Assembly (NCBI RefSeq): GCF_000247695.1
Contig: NW_004624795.1
Span: 5,046,135 to 5,110,134, forward strand
Source of the DNA: Heterocephalus glaber
Lineage: Eukaryota > Chordata > Mammalia > Rodentia > Bathyergidae
Direction: 5' to 3'
DNA length: 64,000 bases
The notes under the pieces are model-generated. The model saw only the letters and a list, made by a program, of their open reading frames with translations, made no database searches and had not been told where the DNA came from. How positions within the stretch are numbered: position 1 is the stretch's first letter; the number at the start of each line of letters is the position of its first letter. Made by a program: the position numbers and the translations under genes. Of this stretch, positions 1 to 9,863 are shown in pieces.

Positions 1-1599
1 TGTGCTTCTTCTAAAATAAAATAAAAAATTAAAAAATATATATTTATCCTTGGCAAGAAAGAATTCCCTGAGAGTGGAGGGAGTGGAAATAATAACTAAT
101 AAGACAGTATTCCATTTTCTGGCCTCTGGGAGAAAATGTTTATTTATTTTATTTTGAGGGGGCCGAGGGAATCTGAACTTTTAGAGAGTGCTGTGATTTA
201 CTAGAGGGAGGAGGCAAAGACTCAGAGCCACAAGCAATTGGTGGGAAACTAGGCCTCAAAGCAGAAAATGAAAAGTCTATCTGGGGGAAGATTTTTAAAT
301 AAGTGGGTCAGAGGGACTGAGCAGAGATGAGACGATCAATCTTAGCCCCCTGACAGCTCCCTCCGATTGCATCAAAGAATTTGGCTCTTTGGGAAAGCAG
401 AAGGAACAGCCGAAATTCCACATCCCTTAAAAAGGCCTGAGGGAGGGGGTGGCAAAAAGAGAAAGGTGATTCTGGGAGAGCCAGGAAACAGATGGGAAAT
501 GGGGACAGAGGGAAGGCGCTGAGCTGGGTGGAAAGTTTGCCCGAGAACTCCCACGGCTCGGGCCTCCCCTCCCCCTCCTGGCTCTCGGTCGCCCGCCCTG
601 CCGGGCGGAGAAGGCTGCTTAGCAGGGAAATGGCATCTCGGCCTGGAGCTGGAACTAGAAACTTTCTGTCAGTGTAACATCCGCGTGGGTGGTGGTGAGT
701 ATTTAAAAAGGAGGGCGGAGAGGGCTAGGAGGAGGGTGGGGGTGGAGGAGAGCAGGCCGGAGAAAAGGGAGCTGGGGGTGGGGACTGCAGGCTGTGGGGG
801 ACTCGATCGCCAGAGCTGCACCGAGCTGGGCCAGTAGAAAACCATTTTTGTCACTTGGAGGTGTGGATGGAGGTGGGCAGGGAAGGATCCAAAGGGTAGC
901 TGTCTGTAAACCGCAGGGAGGCCTGAGAGAGTTTTCTCCCCAGCTGGCCTCGTGGTCACCCCTGCAAGTTTTCTAACGACCACTGCAGTTGGCTGCAAGC
1001 AGGTACCTTGGGCCCACAAGGACCTGAGCACGAAATACAGCTCTCTTGCCCTCGCTGACAGATTTTATGGCCAGATTAGGGGAGAGCTGAAAACTTGGGT
1101 GTTAAAAGGGGCCGGGAGAGGCCCCCTTCCCAAAGTCACCCCTCCCTCCCCGCTGCTCCCCTGTTGTGCTGGGACTTACGGAGCACAGAGATTTTACCCA
1201 CATCTTGGGCTGCTTTAGCTGAGCCCCTCGCAGAGAGAAGGGTAGGGAACATCAGGCCAGGTTGGTCTGATTTTTGTTTGCAACCCCAGCTTCAAGCCAA
1301 AGCTCTGCTTTTCCTGTTCTAGCAAAATCCTCTCTTGGCCTGCCACTCTCTCACCAGTTGGATAAATCAGCAATCCATCCCACCTCCAGAGCCAAACACG
1401 GGTCTTCATCTAGTTACATTATTCACAAAATGTTATTCAGAGAAGAGAAGAGAGAGAGAGAAAAAAAAATAAAGACAGACCCTTGAGCGTTATTTGATCC
1501 CAATCAAACTTTGCATGCTCTTCTGCCTTTAAATTATAGCCTGACCCAATGCTAAATTGCTTGCTGCTTGGGTGAGCCGAGTCCAGTTAAAATCCAACT

Positions 1600-1600
<1 letters not shown>

Positions 1601-1639
<39 letters not shown>
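1601..1639. repeat. (GT)n microsatellite
   Basis: Nearly twenty perfect GT units in intergenic DNA left of HOXB3. Confidence 0.97.
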
Positions 1640-1642
<3 letters not shown>

Positions 1643-1799
1643 AATTCAGGTTGCTTTTTTATTGTTATTTATTGTTGCATAAAGGCTGTAATTACTAACC
1701 TTGGATTGCCAGGATGCAACATAAAAATGAAAATCAGCTTTCGCTTTAAGACTGAGGGCCTGGAATGATACTCACCTCCCCACCCCCACCACCAAATAT

Positions 1800-2110
1800 A
1801 TGCTCCTAATTAAGCAGTGCGGCACATCGCTTACAATTAGAATTATGCAACTCTTCAGCAAGCAGCCATCGCTTCTCTTTCAACGAATTAGCTCCATATT
1901 TCAGCCACCCTGTCTCCGCGCTCTTATCGGCTCCAGAGACACGGCGGTGACATTTCATCTTTGACAGAAACTCTCTGTCCTCGCTACAATGCGATAAAAC
2001 TTTCATGGAACCACGACTAAGAAATGAAGTTTTCCCAAGGATCATGGAAACGGAGCCGCACATTAGCCTGGGGACCATTTTATTTACACTTGGAACCAAC
2101 GCGTTCTCCC
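1800..2110. promoter_or_regulatory. Candidate conserved noncoding block, HOXB2-HOXB3 interval
   Basis: An AT-rich, non-repetitive stretch with several homeodomain-type cores (TAATTA-like and AATTAG near 1805-1890) and GATAAAA near 1992. It contrasts with the GC-rich, low-complexity DNA around it. In other vertebrates this interval carries hindbrain enhancers. Calling this one an enhancer is inference from composition and position; conservation was not measured. Confidence 0.4.
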
Positions 2111-2285
2111 ACACTCTTTCCCCCTTTCCCTGGCTGGGGAAATCAAAATTCCCTCCTCTCCCTCTGCCCCAAGTTTTATTTAGTGATTTAATTTCACTTT
2201 ACTTTCAAGGTTTGACCCCAGAAGCCTAGACATCAGATTTTTTCTCTTTTTTTTAGATTAATCATTTTCCTTTGTTTTCATTTTA

Positions 2286-2350
2286 GACCCAATGGTGGTT
2301 GGGTTTCAGGTCACGTGACGACTTCTTTGTAGCTCCGGAAGAGGATTGCG
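2286..2350. promoter_or_regulatory. CCAAT plus GTCACGTGAC module without an adjacent coding start
   Basis: CCAAT at 2288-2292 is followed by the palindrome GTCACGTGAC around 2310-2319, which holds a CACGTG E-box at 2312-2317. The same pairing of NF-Y-type and USF/MYC-type sites is seen upstream of HOXB4 and HOXB7 in this window. The nearest coding start on either strand is about 4 kb away. This may be a promoter of an antisense or noncoding transcript, or an alternative Hox promoter. Orientation is not determined. Confidence 0.45.
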
Positions 2351-2780
2351 GAGTTTAGGTTGGTTAGAAGAAACAGTAATCAGCCAGATTTTTGTTTTGT
2401 TTTGCTTTGCTTTTTTAGGGGGGGAGGGGGAAGGTGGCACAACAGAGGTTGTAGCCAAAGAAGGAACCAGATAAAAGGTCAAGCAATGAGAAAATCCGAA
2501 CAGCAGAAGGCTAAATAGAAAGACCCAGGGTACCCAGGAATCCCCTTCCCACCCCCAACTTGTTTCTTAAATCTTAGCTAAGGGAGTTGACACAAGGTTT
2601 CAGGCTCCTATGTGTGATTACAAAAAAAATCCCTGTATTTCAACCCAAAAAACATCAAAGCGGAGATGGGGACCTGAGCAGTGGACAAGAGGGCCAGGGA
2701 GGGTCTTCAATATTTTCCTTCCCTTGGGGGAAATTTGGTGTCAGGAGCCTTGCTCTACTATCTAAATTGGACCACTAGGA

Positions 2781-4208
2781 CAAGATAAAATTGATAACAG
2801 AAAGTTTATTCAAGAATTGCTTGACAGACAACCCTTTTAAGGAAGGAAAAAAATAACTACAGAAGAACAAAGAAAGTTCCAAGAGAGAATTAACTAACTC
2901 TACAAATTCAGGACTATACAGTGACCATTAGGAGCTGAGTTTCATGCCATTTAGAACTAATTACAATTGCTCATAAGTACGAGGTTAACATAAATCTATA
3001 GCTCTTTATTCTAGAGTACGATAAAAACTAAAATAGCTGGTTTTACATGACAGGAAACACAACGCCCTTTATAACAAATACTAAAAAAGTACAATTTTTT
3101 CCTTTTCCTCATATAAATACATAATGTAGGGGGGATAAATAATACAAAAAAGAAAATATTTTAACAGGCTATAACCAATAAATATATATGAAAATGTTCA
3201 CTAGAACACACGCTTTTTGAGCAATGCTGGGCTTCTACAGGCCCAGGCATCTCTCACAGTTGTTTTTATATCCATTAAAATGTAAACTCTAAGTGCAACA
3301 AAAGTGTCCCATCAGCAGGCTGAGCAAGCCACATAGGTAGGCCTGGCTGCAGACCCTGTCGGGGACAAACAGTTTGTTCAAATATACCCTGTTTTCACGT
3401 TAAGTCAAGAGAGCAACAGAAGAAAAGAAAAGTGGAAAAATTTCACGTGGCTGATTGCTTTCTGCAGAGAGAGGGGGATGGACCAGGAGCTGAGATGAGG
3501 GGCGGCAGAACAGGCAAAACTTCAGTCCTTGCCTGCCTGGGCCTCCTAACTTTCCCTTCAAAGAAAAATATATATATATTTATACTATAGGCAGCTCTGA
3601 CTTTCAGGATCTGTCACCATCCCTGAGCCCTCTGAAAACTGTCACTGATGGGGGTGAGGTGTAGATGTGAATGTCCCAGAGCAGAAAACCCTGGGGCTGG
3701 CAATGGAGGCCTCGGCTGAGAAACCTCAGCCAGAGCCAACAGCGAGGCTTCAGGGAAGTGGGAGGGGGACGTGCTTTGTGCCCTTGGGTTTCAATGTGTT
3801 TTCTTATTTTCTTAAGGAGAATGAGTGGGGGAAATATCAAGAGTTGGGGGCTAACCCAGAGATGTAAGGTAAGTTGGTCGGTTGGTGAAGGCCTGGCCAT
3901 CTCTTTTGTTTGTTTTTTGACTGTGCTTCTCTGCCTTGCCTTCCTACATCGATCTCGTGAACCCCACTCCCTCTCCAGCGTGGAATTCCAGCTCCGCAGC
4001 CCTGGAGCACGGGGGTCGGATCCAATCTGCTGTGAATTCCTTCCCGATGGGTTGGCCCGCAGATGGAACCAAGGGGTGGAGGACTGAAAGCAAGCCCTCG
4101 GGCCAGGGAGGAGGGAGGGAGCCCCAGGCCCGGGAGGCCTGGCGACCACCTCCCTGCGCACCTGGCAGAGCTCCACAGCCCTCCCTCGTCCTTGACCTCC
4201 CCCTCCCA
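2781..4208 (-). other. HOXB3: HOXB3 3' untranslated region
   Basis: About 1.4 kb directly downstream of the HOXB3 stop codon, becoming AT-rich and low in coding potential. It ends just past a minus-strand AATAAA at 2810-2805; a second one lies at 3010-3005. The length fits the roughly 1.5 kb HOXB3 3' UTR known in mammals. Open frames across 3604-4212 are shadows with no family match. Confidence 0.7.
2805..2810 (-). terminator. HOXB3: Polyadenylation signal of HOXB3
   Basis: AATAAA on the minus strand, 1.4 kb after the stop codon. It is the most distal of the two canonical signals in this UTR; the other, at 3005-3010, could give a shorter transcript. Confidence 0.6.
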
Positions 4209-4977
4209 TCACAGGTGTGTTAGTTTGGGCGCTTCTTGGATTCTACCCTGAGGAGGAGGCGCGTGGTGAGAGGAGAGGTCTGTGTAGGTGGGGTGCGGGT
4301 CGCAGGGTCCGTGGTGCTGGCTGGGGGCCATAGGGGGCGCCCCGTTGTAGTCCAGGTTGCCCGAGGGGTGGTGGGAGAGGTGGTTGAGGCCGTAGAGGGA
4401 GGGCCCGGCAGGGGGCGGCAGCGGATCCGCGTAGCCGCCCCCGCCCACGTACACCGGGCTGCCCTGCAGGGCGGGCGTCGCGTAGGCGCCCCCGTTGGCT
4501 TGCAGCACGTGGGGCTCGTACTCGGGCGCCGGGGTCGGGGCGTACTTCTGCGGGGCGCCGCAGCCCTTGAGCGGGGGCTGGTAGCTGGGGGGCAGCGCGT
4601 AGGCATTCTGGTGGGCTTTGCCGAAGGCGGGCGGGGACGGGCTCTCGTAGCTGGGGGTCATGGAGTGTAAGGCGTTCATGAAGCCGGCCGTGGACTGCAT
4701 GGGCTGCGGGGGGCTGCCGGCGGGAGACGGACCCCCGGACGACGAGGCCAGCCCCTTGGCCTTCTGGTCCTTCTTGTACTTCATGCGCCGGTTCTGGAAC
4801 CAGATCTTGATCTGGCGCTCGCTGAGGTTCAGCAAGTTGGCCATCTCCACGCGGCGCGGCCGGCACAGGTAGCGGTTGAAGTGGAACTCCTTCTCCAGCT
4901 CCACCAGCTGCGCGCTCGTGTACGCCGTGCGCGCGCGCTTGGACGCCGCTGACCCCGGGGGGCTCCGGTCCCCGCCC

Positions 4978-5014
<37 letters not shown>

Positions 5015-5356
5015 TGCCACCTCCGCCTCCTGCGCCGCTGCCGCCGCCGCAGCCCTCTGCTGGATCCGAGGGGGGAGGGGTGGGAAGGGGAGAAAATGAA
5101 ATAAAAGATAATTACTGAACACGCCGAAATTGAATGCATCGTTTCTTAATAAATCCAGGCCTGGACTCAGAGCCCCCGTCGCCCTCCCCTGCACGTCCCC
5201 GCCTCCTCCTACCCCTCCCCACCGCCCGTCGCATTAGCGGACACTCTATAATAGTGGCATTTATTAAGAGACCTGTTCTCCTCTCACTGCCCCAGCTTAT
5301 GAAAATTTGATCATGTCACGCAGACAGAGCTGCATGGCCATTTATTTAGGACTGGA

Positions 5357-5393
<37 letters not shown>

Positions 5394-6352
5394 CGCTCTT
5401 TCTCCTCCTTCCCAATTCCAGGTCTGGGAAAGACATCCTTATCCCCATCCTACAGGGACGGGATGGGTGACCAAGAACCCTGGAGGGAGGCTGGACAGAC
5501 AGTCGCGGGCAGGGCCTGGAAGTGTGGGGCGGAGAGACTGACTGTTGTGCCTGCAGGCCGGGACCCCGGGCCACCAGAGCGACGGTGATTAATACACACA
5601 ATAATCATACTTAATAATCATCGTTGACGACTCCTGGCAGCGCCTCTTGGCTGGGCGGCCTGGGGAGGGGCTCTGCGGCACAGGCCCCAGCTCCTGGACT
5701 TCTCAGAAGCCCAGGTGGCCGCAGGGACGGGGTGTTGGCGGGATCAGGGGTCATCAGGTGGTGAGGGGGAAAACGACCGGGCTTGGCCGCCACTTAAGAT
5801 TGTTCCCGGCCGCCTGGAGGGCGCCGCGGGGCTGGGCGCTACAATAACAGTGACATTCCTAGCCCGGGACAAAAGCTGCTGACGGGAAGGCAGGGAGCTG
5901 GTACCTGTGCCGGGGGAGCTGCTTTTCAGCTTGGCCGTCTGCCTCGACTCCTTCATCCAGGGGAATATTTGTTTGGTGAGGGTGGCGTTGGAGCCAGGCC
6001 CGCACTTGGGGGCCGCGCTTTTGCCAGGCGCTCCCCCGTTACTGCTGTTGCTAGTGGTACTGGTGGGTGCTGCGCTGGGCGGGGGTGAGCCCGGCGGGGC
6101 GGGCAGGGGCTCGGGGGCCAGGCCGGGCCTCATGCAGCTGCCGTTGAGCTCCTTGCTCTTGGCATGGGGGGCGGCGTTGCCCAGGGACTGAAGCGAGCAC
6201 GCTGAGCGCTGGTAGTCACCCTCCAGGTGCGTGGCGGCCTGAAAGGGGGGCTGGGGGGGGCCGTCGTAGCCGAAGCCATTGCTGCCAGGGTACGAGGAGT
6301 AGCCTCCGAAGAGGGCGGCCGCCGCGTTGTCGTAGTAGGTGGCTTTCTGCAT
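4209..6352 (-). CDS. HOXB3: Homeobox protein Hox-B3 (two coding exons)
   Basis: Sequence-specific transcription factor of the paralogue 3 group, acting in the nucleus in hindbrain and pharyngeal patterning. Coding exons are 6352-5905 and 5059-4209, giving 432 residues; human HOXB3 has 431 as I recall it. The start gives MQKATYYDN, the family N-terminus. The PBX-binding FPWM is at residues 130-133. The donor is ACAG|GTACC at 5904. The acceptor follows a long pyrimidine tract and is a CAGCAG tandem at 5062-5057. A glycine-rich linker encoded largely by GGC repeats precedes the homeodomain (about residues 189-248). The homeodomain has the group 3 signature [17 protein letters not shown] and the recognition helix [14 protein letters not shown]. 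The long C-terminal tail ends in APKLTHL, as in known HOXB3. Other frames over the exon are shadows. Confidence 0.98.
5060..5904 (-). other. HOXB3: HOXB3 coding intron
   Basis: An 845-base intron with GT and AG ends and phase 1, the same phase as the coding introns of the other four genes here. It contains a 31-base homopolymer (5359-5389) and short TAAT-rich segments near 5588-5625 (ATTAATAC, AATAATCAT). No other gene is seen in it. Confidence 0.9.
5359..5389. repeat. Poly(T) tract, poly(A) on the HOXB3 sense strand
   Basis: A run of 31 T residues in the HOXB3 intron. No SINE body is recognisable next to it, so it is a plain homopolymer or a long-decayed tail. Confidence 0.95.
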
Positions 6353-6501
6353 CGCTGGGCGAGGCCCGGGCCGTGGGTGGCAACTTGCAAGGGCCTGATA
6401 CCCTCACGACCGGACATTGGCACCCCTGGGGGTCACGTGACACGCCGGACCCCCCCCCCTTCTCTGCCCCCCTCCTCCCGGGTCTGTTCGGAGCGGCTGA
6501 C
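6353..6501 (-). other. HOXB3: HOXB3 5' UTR part of the first coding exon, with splice acceptor
   Basis: Upstream of the ATG the minus strand runs back to a strong acceptor: a pyrimidine-rich tract (CTTCTCTTGCCCCGCAG) ends at 6502, so the exon begins at 6501. This shows that HOXB3 mRNAs are spliced from upstream untranslated exons. A GTCACGTGAC palindrome at 6432-6441 lies within this UTR and might also serve a promoter that starts downstream of it. Confidence 0.7.
6432..6441. promoter_or_regulatory. Palindromic E-box GTCACGTGAC near the HOXB3 start
   Basis: A perfect USF/MYC-type E-box (CACGTG at 6434-6439), 80 bases upstream of the HOXB3 ATG. E-boxes of this class recur near the starts of HOXB4, HOXB5 and HOXB7. 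The site is seen directly; binding is inference. Confidence 0.5.
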
Positions 6502-8181
6502 CTGCGGGGCAAGAGAAGAGACACAAGGGGGAAGAAGAGGGCTGGGACTCGAATCCATCTTAAGAACTGAAAAGGGAACTGACATCAATAGGGTTTTTCC
6601 TTTTCCCCTCCCCAACACCTCCAGAGCTGTTGCTGAGACCCTGTCTCTAGCCCGAAATGGGACTTTTAGTATTTACACGCTTTGATTTTAAAAGAAAAAT
6701 GCCCGACAGTTTTCATTTCCACTTCAAAACTAAGGGCTGTGCTCGCCGCCTCGGAGCCCGGCCCCAGCGCTGCCCGGGCCGCCGCTGCTCCTCGGAGCAC
6801 CCCTTGCCTGTCCCACTCCCTCTGCCAACCTCCCCCAACTCGGGGCTAGGGTGGCTCCGCGGTGGGGGCCCCGCCAGCTTGGAAAGAAAAGCGTCTCCAA
6901 GCCCGCCTCGGAGCTGAGAGGCCTCTGCCTCCCTCTCCATCCTTCGCCTAAGTAGTCTGGCCTGGAGGAAAGCAGGAGACAGAGATTGGAGAGGCAAGTT
7001 CAGGGGATCGCTCTGGGAGGTCTCCTCGCCTCCGGGCCTCCAGCACTAACGGCACCAAGCGGACGCCAGTGTGACCTAGAAACTTCCTGAAGGTTTTAGC
7101 CCCCAGCCAGCGAACCCAGCCTCGTCCATCCGGGCCCGCTGCAGGTACCATAACCTCCAGTCAGCTCCACGCTCAGCCAGGCCCCGGACCCCCCTGGAGC
7201 CTCCAAATGGAGTAGGGTTGTTTTGGCTTCCCAGGGCCGAAGCCGGTTGGTGCCCTGACCATTTGGCCCAAGCCTCTCCCCGTCTCCAGCCATGACAATT
7301 TCCCCCCCCTTTTTCTTGACAGTCTGTTTTCTTTGATTTCGCCAAAAGAAGAAGAAGAAAAAAGAAATTGTGTAACTGATAGACTTTGCTAATGAGTCGA
7401 GAAAAGTGCCTTAAAACAGAAAATTATTCGAGGAAAAAAAAATCCACAAAGCAATTTGAACAAGATTATTCTCTGGGTTGGAAACCGGGGGTACCCCGTT
7501 GACTGTGGATCCCTGAGGCAAAAATAAAGGTAAAAATGCAATCAGTATTTTAATGCAGCCTTATAAAAGTGTGCCTGTAAAATAAAGAGCTGGGTTGGCC
7601 ACAGAATTTTGTGTATTTATCTGAAACTTCTAACCGCGCGCCCTGCCTATGTTCTCCAATCCCTCTCAATCACTTTTCATAAAATCTCCTTCCGATCCTC
7701 TCTCCTGTCATGAGTGTTGGGAAAACTTAAATCTCATTCAGCCCAGCTGGTCAACTCCAAAGGAAACTAAAATTAGGAAAATAAAATAAAAGGAGTGCGA
7801 GTGAAGGAAGTCCCTCCCACACATAAATCCCTGCTCTCAGTGGCACAGATTTATACTCAAAAGGGAGTCGGATGGCCCTGAGTTCCGATTGGTTTGTGAG
7901 AAAAAAATTGTTTCTGGAAATACACATGGGTCTGCAAAGCAGGAGGGTCCTTCCAGGGAGAACTGGAGTTCAATTGACCAGGCTGACCCAATCCCTTTAT
8001 TATTATCACCATTAGCCTCCGATGATTTAACCAAAATTAGCTTCCAAGTAGCCCTGGCTGAAAGGGGAATTAATTAACAGGCATCAGTTGAGTTTGTTAT
8101 TAATAGATAGAGAATGAAATAAAAGCGTTGGAGGGGGTTAGCTGGCTGGGCCCTGGCTTTATTTAGGCTAAGTGATTGTAA

Positions 8182-8232
8182 CAGCAATAATGATGATGAT
8201 GATGGTGGTAATAATAATAAAACAATAATTTG
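8182..8232. repeat. ATG/TAA trinucleotide low-complexity run
   Basis: Consecutive TGATGA units followed by TAATAATAA units and AT-rich sequence. Confidence 0.85.
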
Positions 8233-9107
8233 ACTAGACGCCCGGGGGGTCGAAATTTCTGTCGCTCCCCCTGCAATAAACCCCAAACCATTGCAGGACG
8301 GAGGCCAGGCGGAGTGTGAGAGGCGAAGGAGCCACAGACCGATAGGAAAGAATGGAGACTGGAGGCGGTGACACAGGGCTGCGAAGGGTTTTGCAGCGGG
8401 ACAGTGTTTGGCTGTTGACGCTGCCCCCGCCAGGCTGTCTCAGCGGCTGCTGCCCTGCCGCAGTGGCTGGCAACCAGCTATGATGCCTACGCCAGCCCAA
8501 GAAGGGGAAGAGAAAGCGATCTGGACACTGGGGTGGCCAGCGACAGGTTCCCAGCACACTGGGCCAGCCCAGGGCCTGGCCCCGCAGCCACAAGTTTGGG
8601 CGCTGGAGGTAACCGAATTAAAAGGTGCCTGAGCAACTTTGCCAGGCTGGGCTCTGGGCTGGAGGGAGCTTAGGTCTGGCTGGTGGGACAGCGGACGAAG
8701 GAAGGTGCAGAGGGGTTCTGAGATTTGGGATACAGGAGAAGAGGGGGTGGGGAGCAGCTCTACCCAGCCAAACATGCCTATTTCCCTTTCCTCCATGTTG
8801 GAAAAATTCAGGCTCCATATGGTTCCTGTGAAAGGTGGAGGGAGACAGTGGCTCCCAGCTTTCCCCCTGGGTCCCGCTGGAGAAAGGAGGTGAGCCCCCC
8901 CCCCAAAGAACCCCACCTTGCCAGGCACGGCCTCGGGAGAGCCAGGGAGGGTAACAATAGCTGGAGAAGCCCCGGGGGAGAGAAGACAGCCACCTTCCAG
9001 GACTTAAAAAAATTAATGGAAGAAAAGAATGAGAGAAAGAAAGGTTAGGCTCTTCTTAGCAACCGGGGGAAAATTCAGCCCTGGATCTTTCTAGCTGCTG
9101 GAAGAAA

Positions 9108-9246
9108 AGAGAGGAGAAAAGGAGAGAAGCAGAAAGAGAGAGGGAGAGGGAGAGAGAGGGAGAGAGAGGGAGAGAGGGAGGGAGGGAGGGAGAGAGGGGG
9201 AGAGAGAGGGAGAGAGAGAGGGGGAGAGAGAGAGAGAGAGAGAGAG
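9108..9246. repeat. Long purine (GA/GGGA) simple repeat
   Basis: About 140 bases that are almost purely A and G on the plus strand, as GAGAGG and GGGA units. It lies just downstream, in transcription order, of a candidate HOXB3 5' exon. The minus-strand ORF through it codes only for Ser/Leu/Pro repeats and is not a gene. Confidence 0.95.
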
Positions 9247-9280
9247 TCAGTCGCTGCGTGGAAGGAAGCTTAAAGCTTGT

Positions 9281-9470
9281 GAACTCTTCTTGAACCGAGA
9301 TTGGAGTCATATGGGCCATAAATCATTGAGACATACTCTCCGCCATTCACAAACTGATAGCCTATTTCAGCCCAGCTTACCTTAGCCACCGACGAGGGGA
9401 GAACAGGCAGACATAATATATATTCACATCGAGCCCCAGCGCGAGCGGCAGGCGAGAAATCTCCCCTCCT
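9281..9470 (-). promoter_or_regulatory. HOXB3: Candidate HOXB3 untranslated exon and conserved block
   Basis: The minus strand has a near-ideal splice donor, GGCTAAG|GTAAGC, with the exon ending at 9381. An AT-rich segment with ATATATATT lies just upstream (about 9414-9425). Downstream of the donor, a non-repetitive segment carries GCCATAAA (9315-9322, plus strand) and CCATATGG. The block stands out from the GA repeat on one side and GC-rich DNA on the other. The acceptor at 6502 could receive this donor. The exon's 5' end cannot be fixed from sequence. Confidence 0.5.
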
Positions 9471-9810
9471 TGAAGGCAAAGGAAAAAAAGACCACTGTTT
9501 AAAGCTTCGTCGCCCGCCCCCCCTCCCCAAAGCCACCCCGGCTGCTGGGGAGCCCGAGGGGCAGAGCGGCCAGAGGAGCCGGCGCGGCGTCCGCTTCAAT
9601 TCACTCGGCTTAGGAGCTGGGGGTGCGCAGGAGGGAGGGGGTGGGGGATCGGGAAAAAAATAGAAGACCGAAAGGTGCTGGGGCTCTTGGGCTCGCCAGG
9701 GATGCAGCTCCAGCGCCGGCACGGCCAAGCCGCCACAGTGTGCCTGCCCTATAAGACTGGTACGCCCTACTCTCTGTAACAATGGCCTCTGCTTTTGCAC
9801 AGGGAAAAAA

Positions 9811-9863
9811 AAACCACACAGACACACACACACACTCACTCACACACAAGCTCACACACACCC
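9811..9863. repeat. CA-rich low-complexity tract
   Basis: Interrupted CA and CACT units, with CACACACACA and CACTCACTCACACACA among them. Confidence 0.8.

Larger units (their letters stand above)
1..2780. other. HOXB2-HOXB3 intergenic region
   Basis: No coding gene is supported here. The first 60 bases are very AT-rich. The stretch holds a GT microsatellite at 1601-1639, an AT-rich block with several TAAT cores at about 1800-2110, and a CCAAT/E-box module at 2288-2317. A CDX/HOX-type TTTATGGC site lies at 1064-1071. Short open frames in this stretch have no recognisable family and look like chance. In other mammals HOXB2 lies beyond the left edge, but no part of it is visible here. Confidence 0.75.
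6502..9246. other. HOXB3 5' intron, proximal part
   Basis: No gene is supported. The stretch is GC-rich up to about 7250, then AT-rich with TAAT-containing segments (about 7370-8130), then a purine-rich part leading into a long GA repeat. Two short trinucleotide runs lie around 8190-8230. The open frames on both strands have no recognisable products. Confidence 0.6.

Noticed and set aside
4243..5139. 298-residue minus-strand frame over HOXB3 exon 2 in another register
   Set aside because: Arg-rich shadow of the true HOXB3 frame; lacks the homeodomain.
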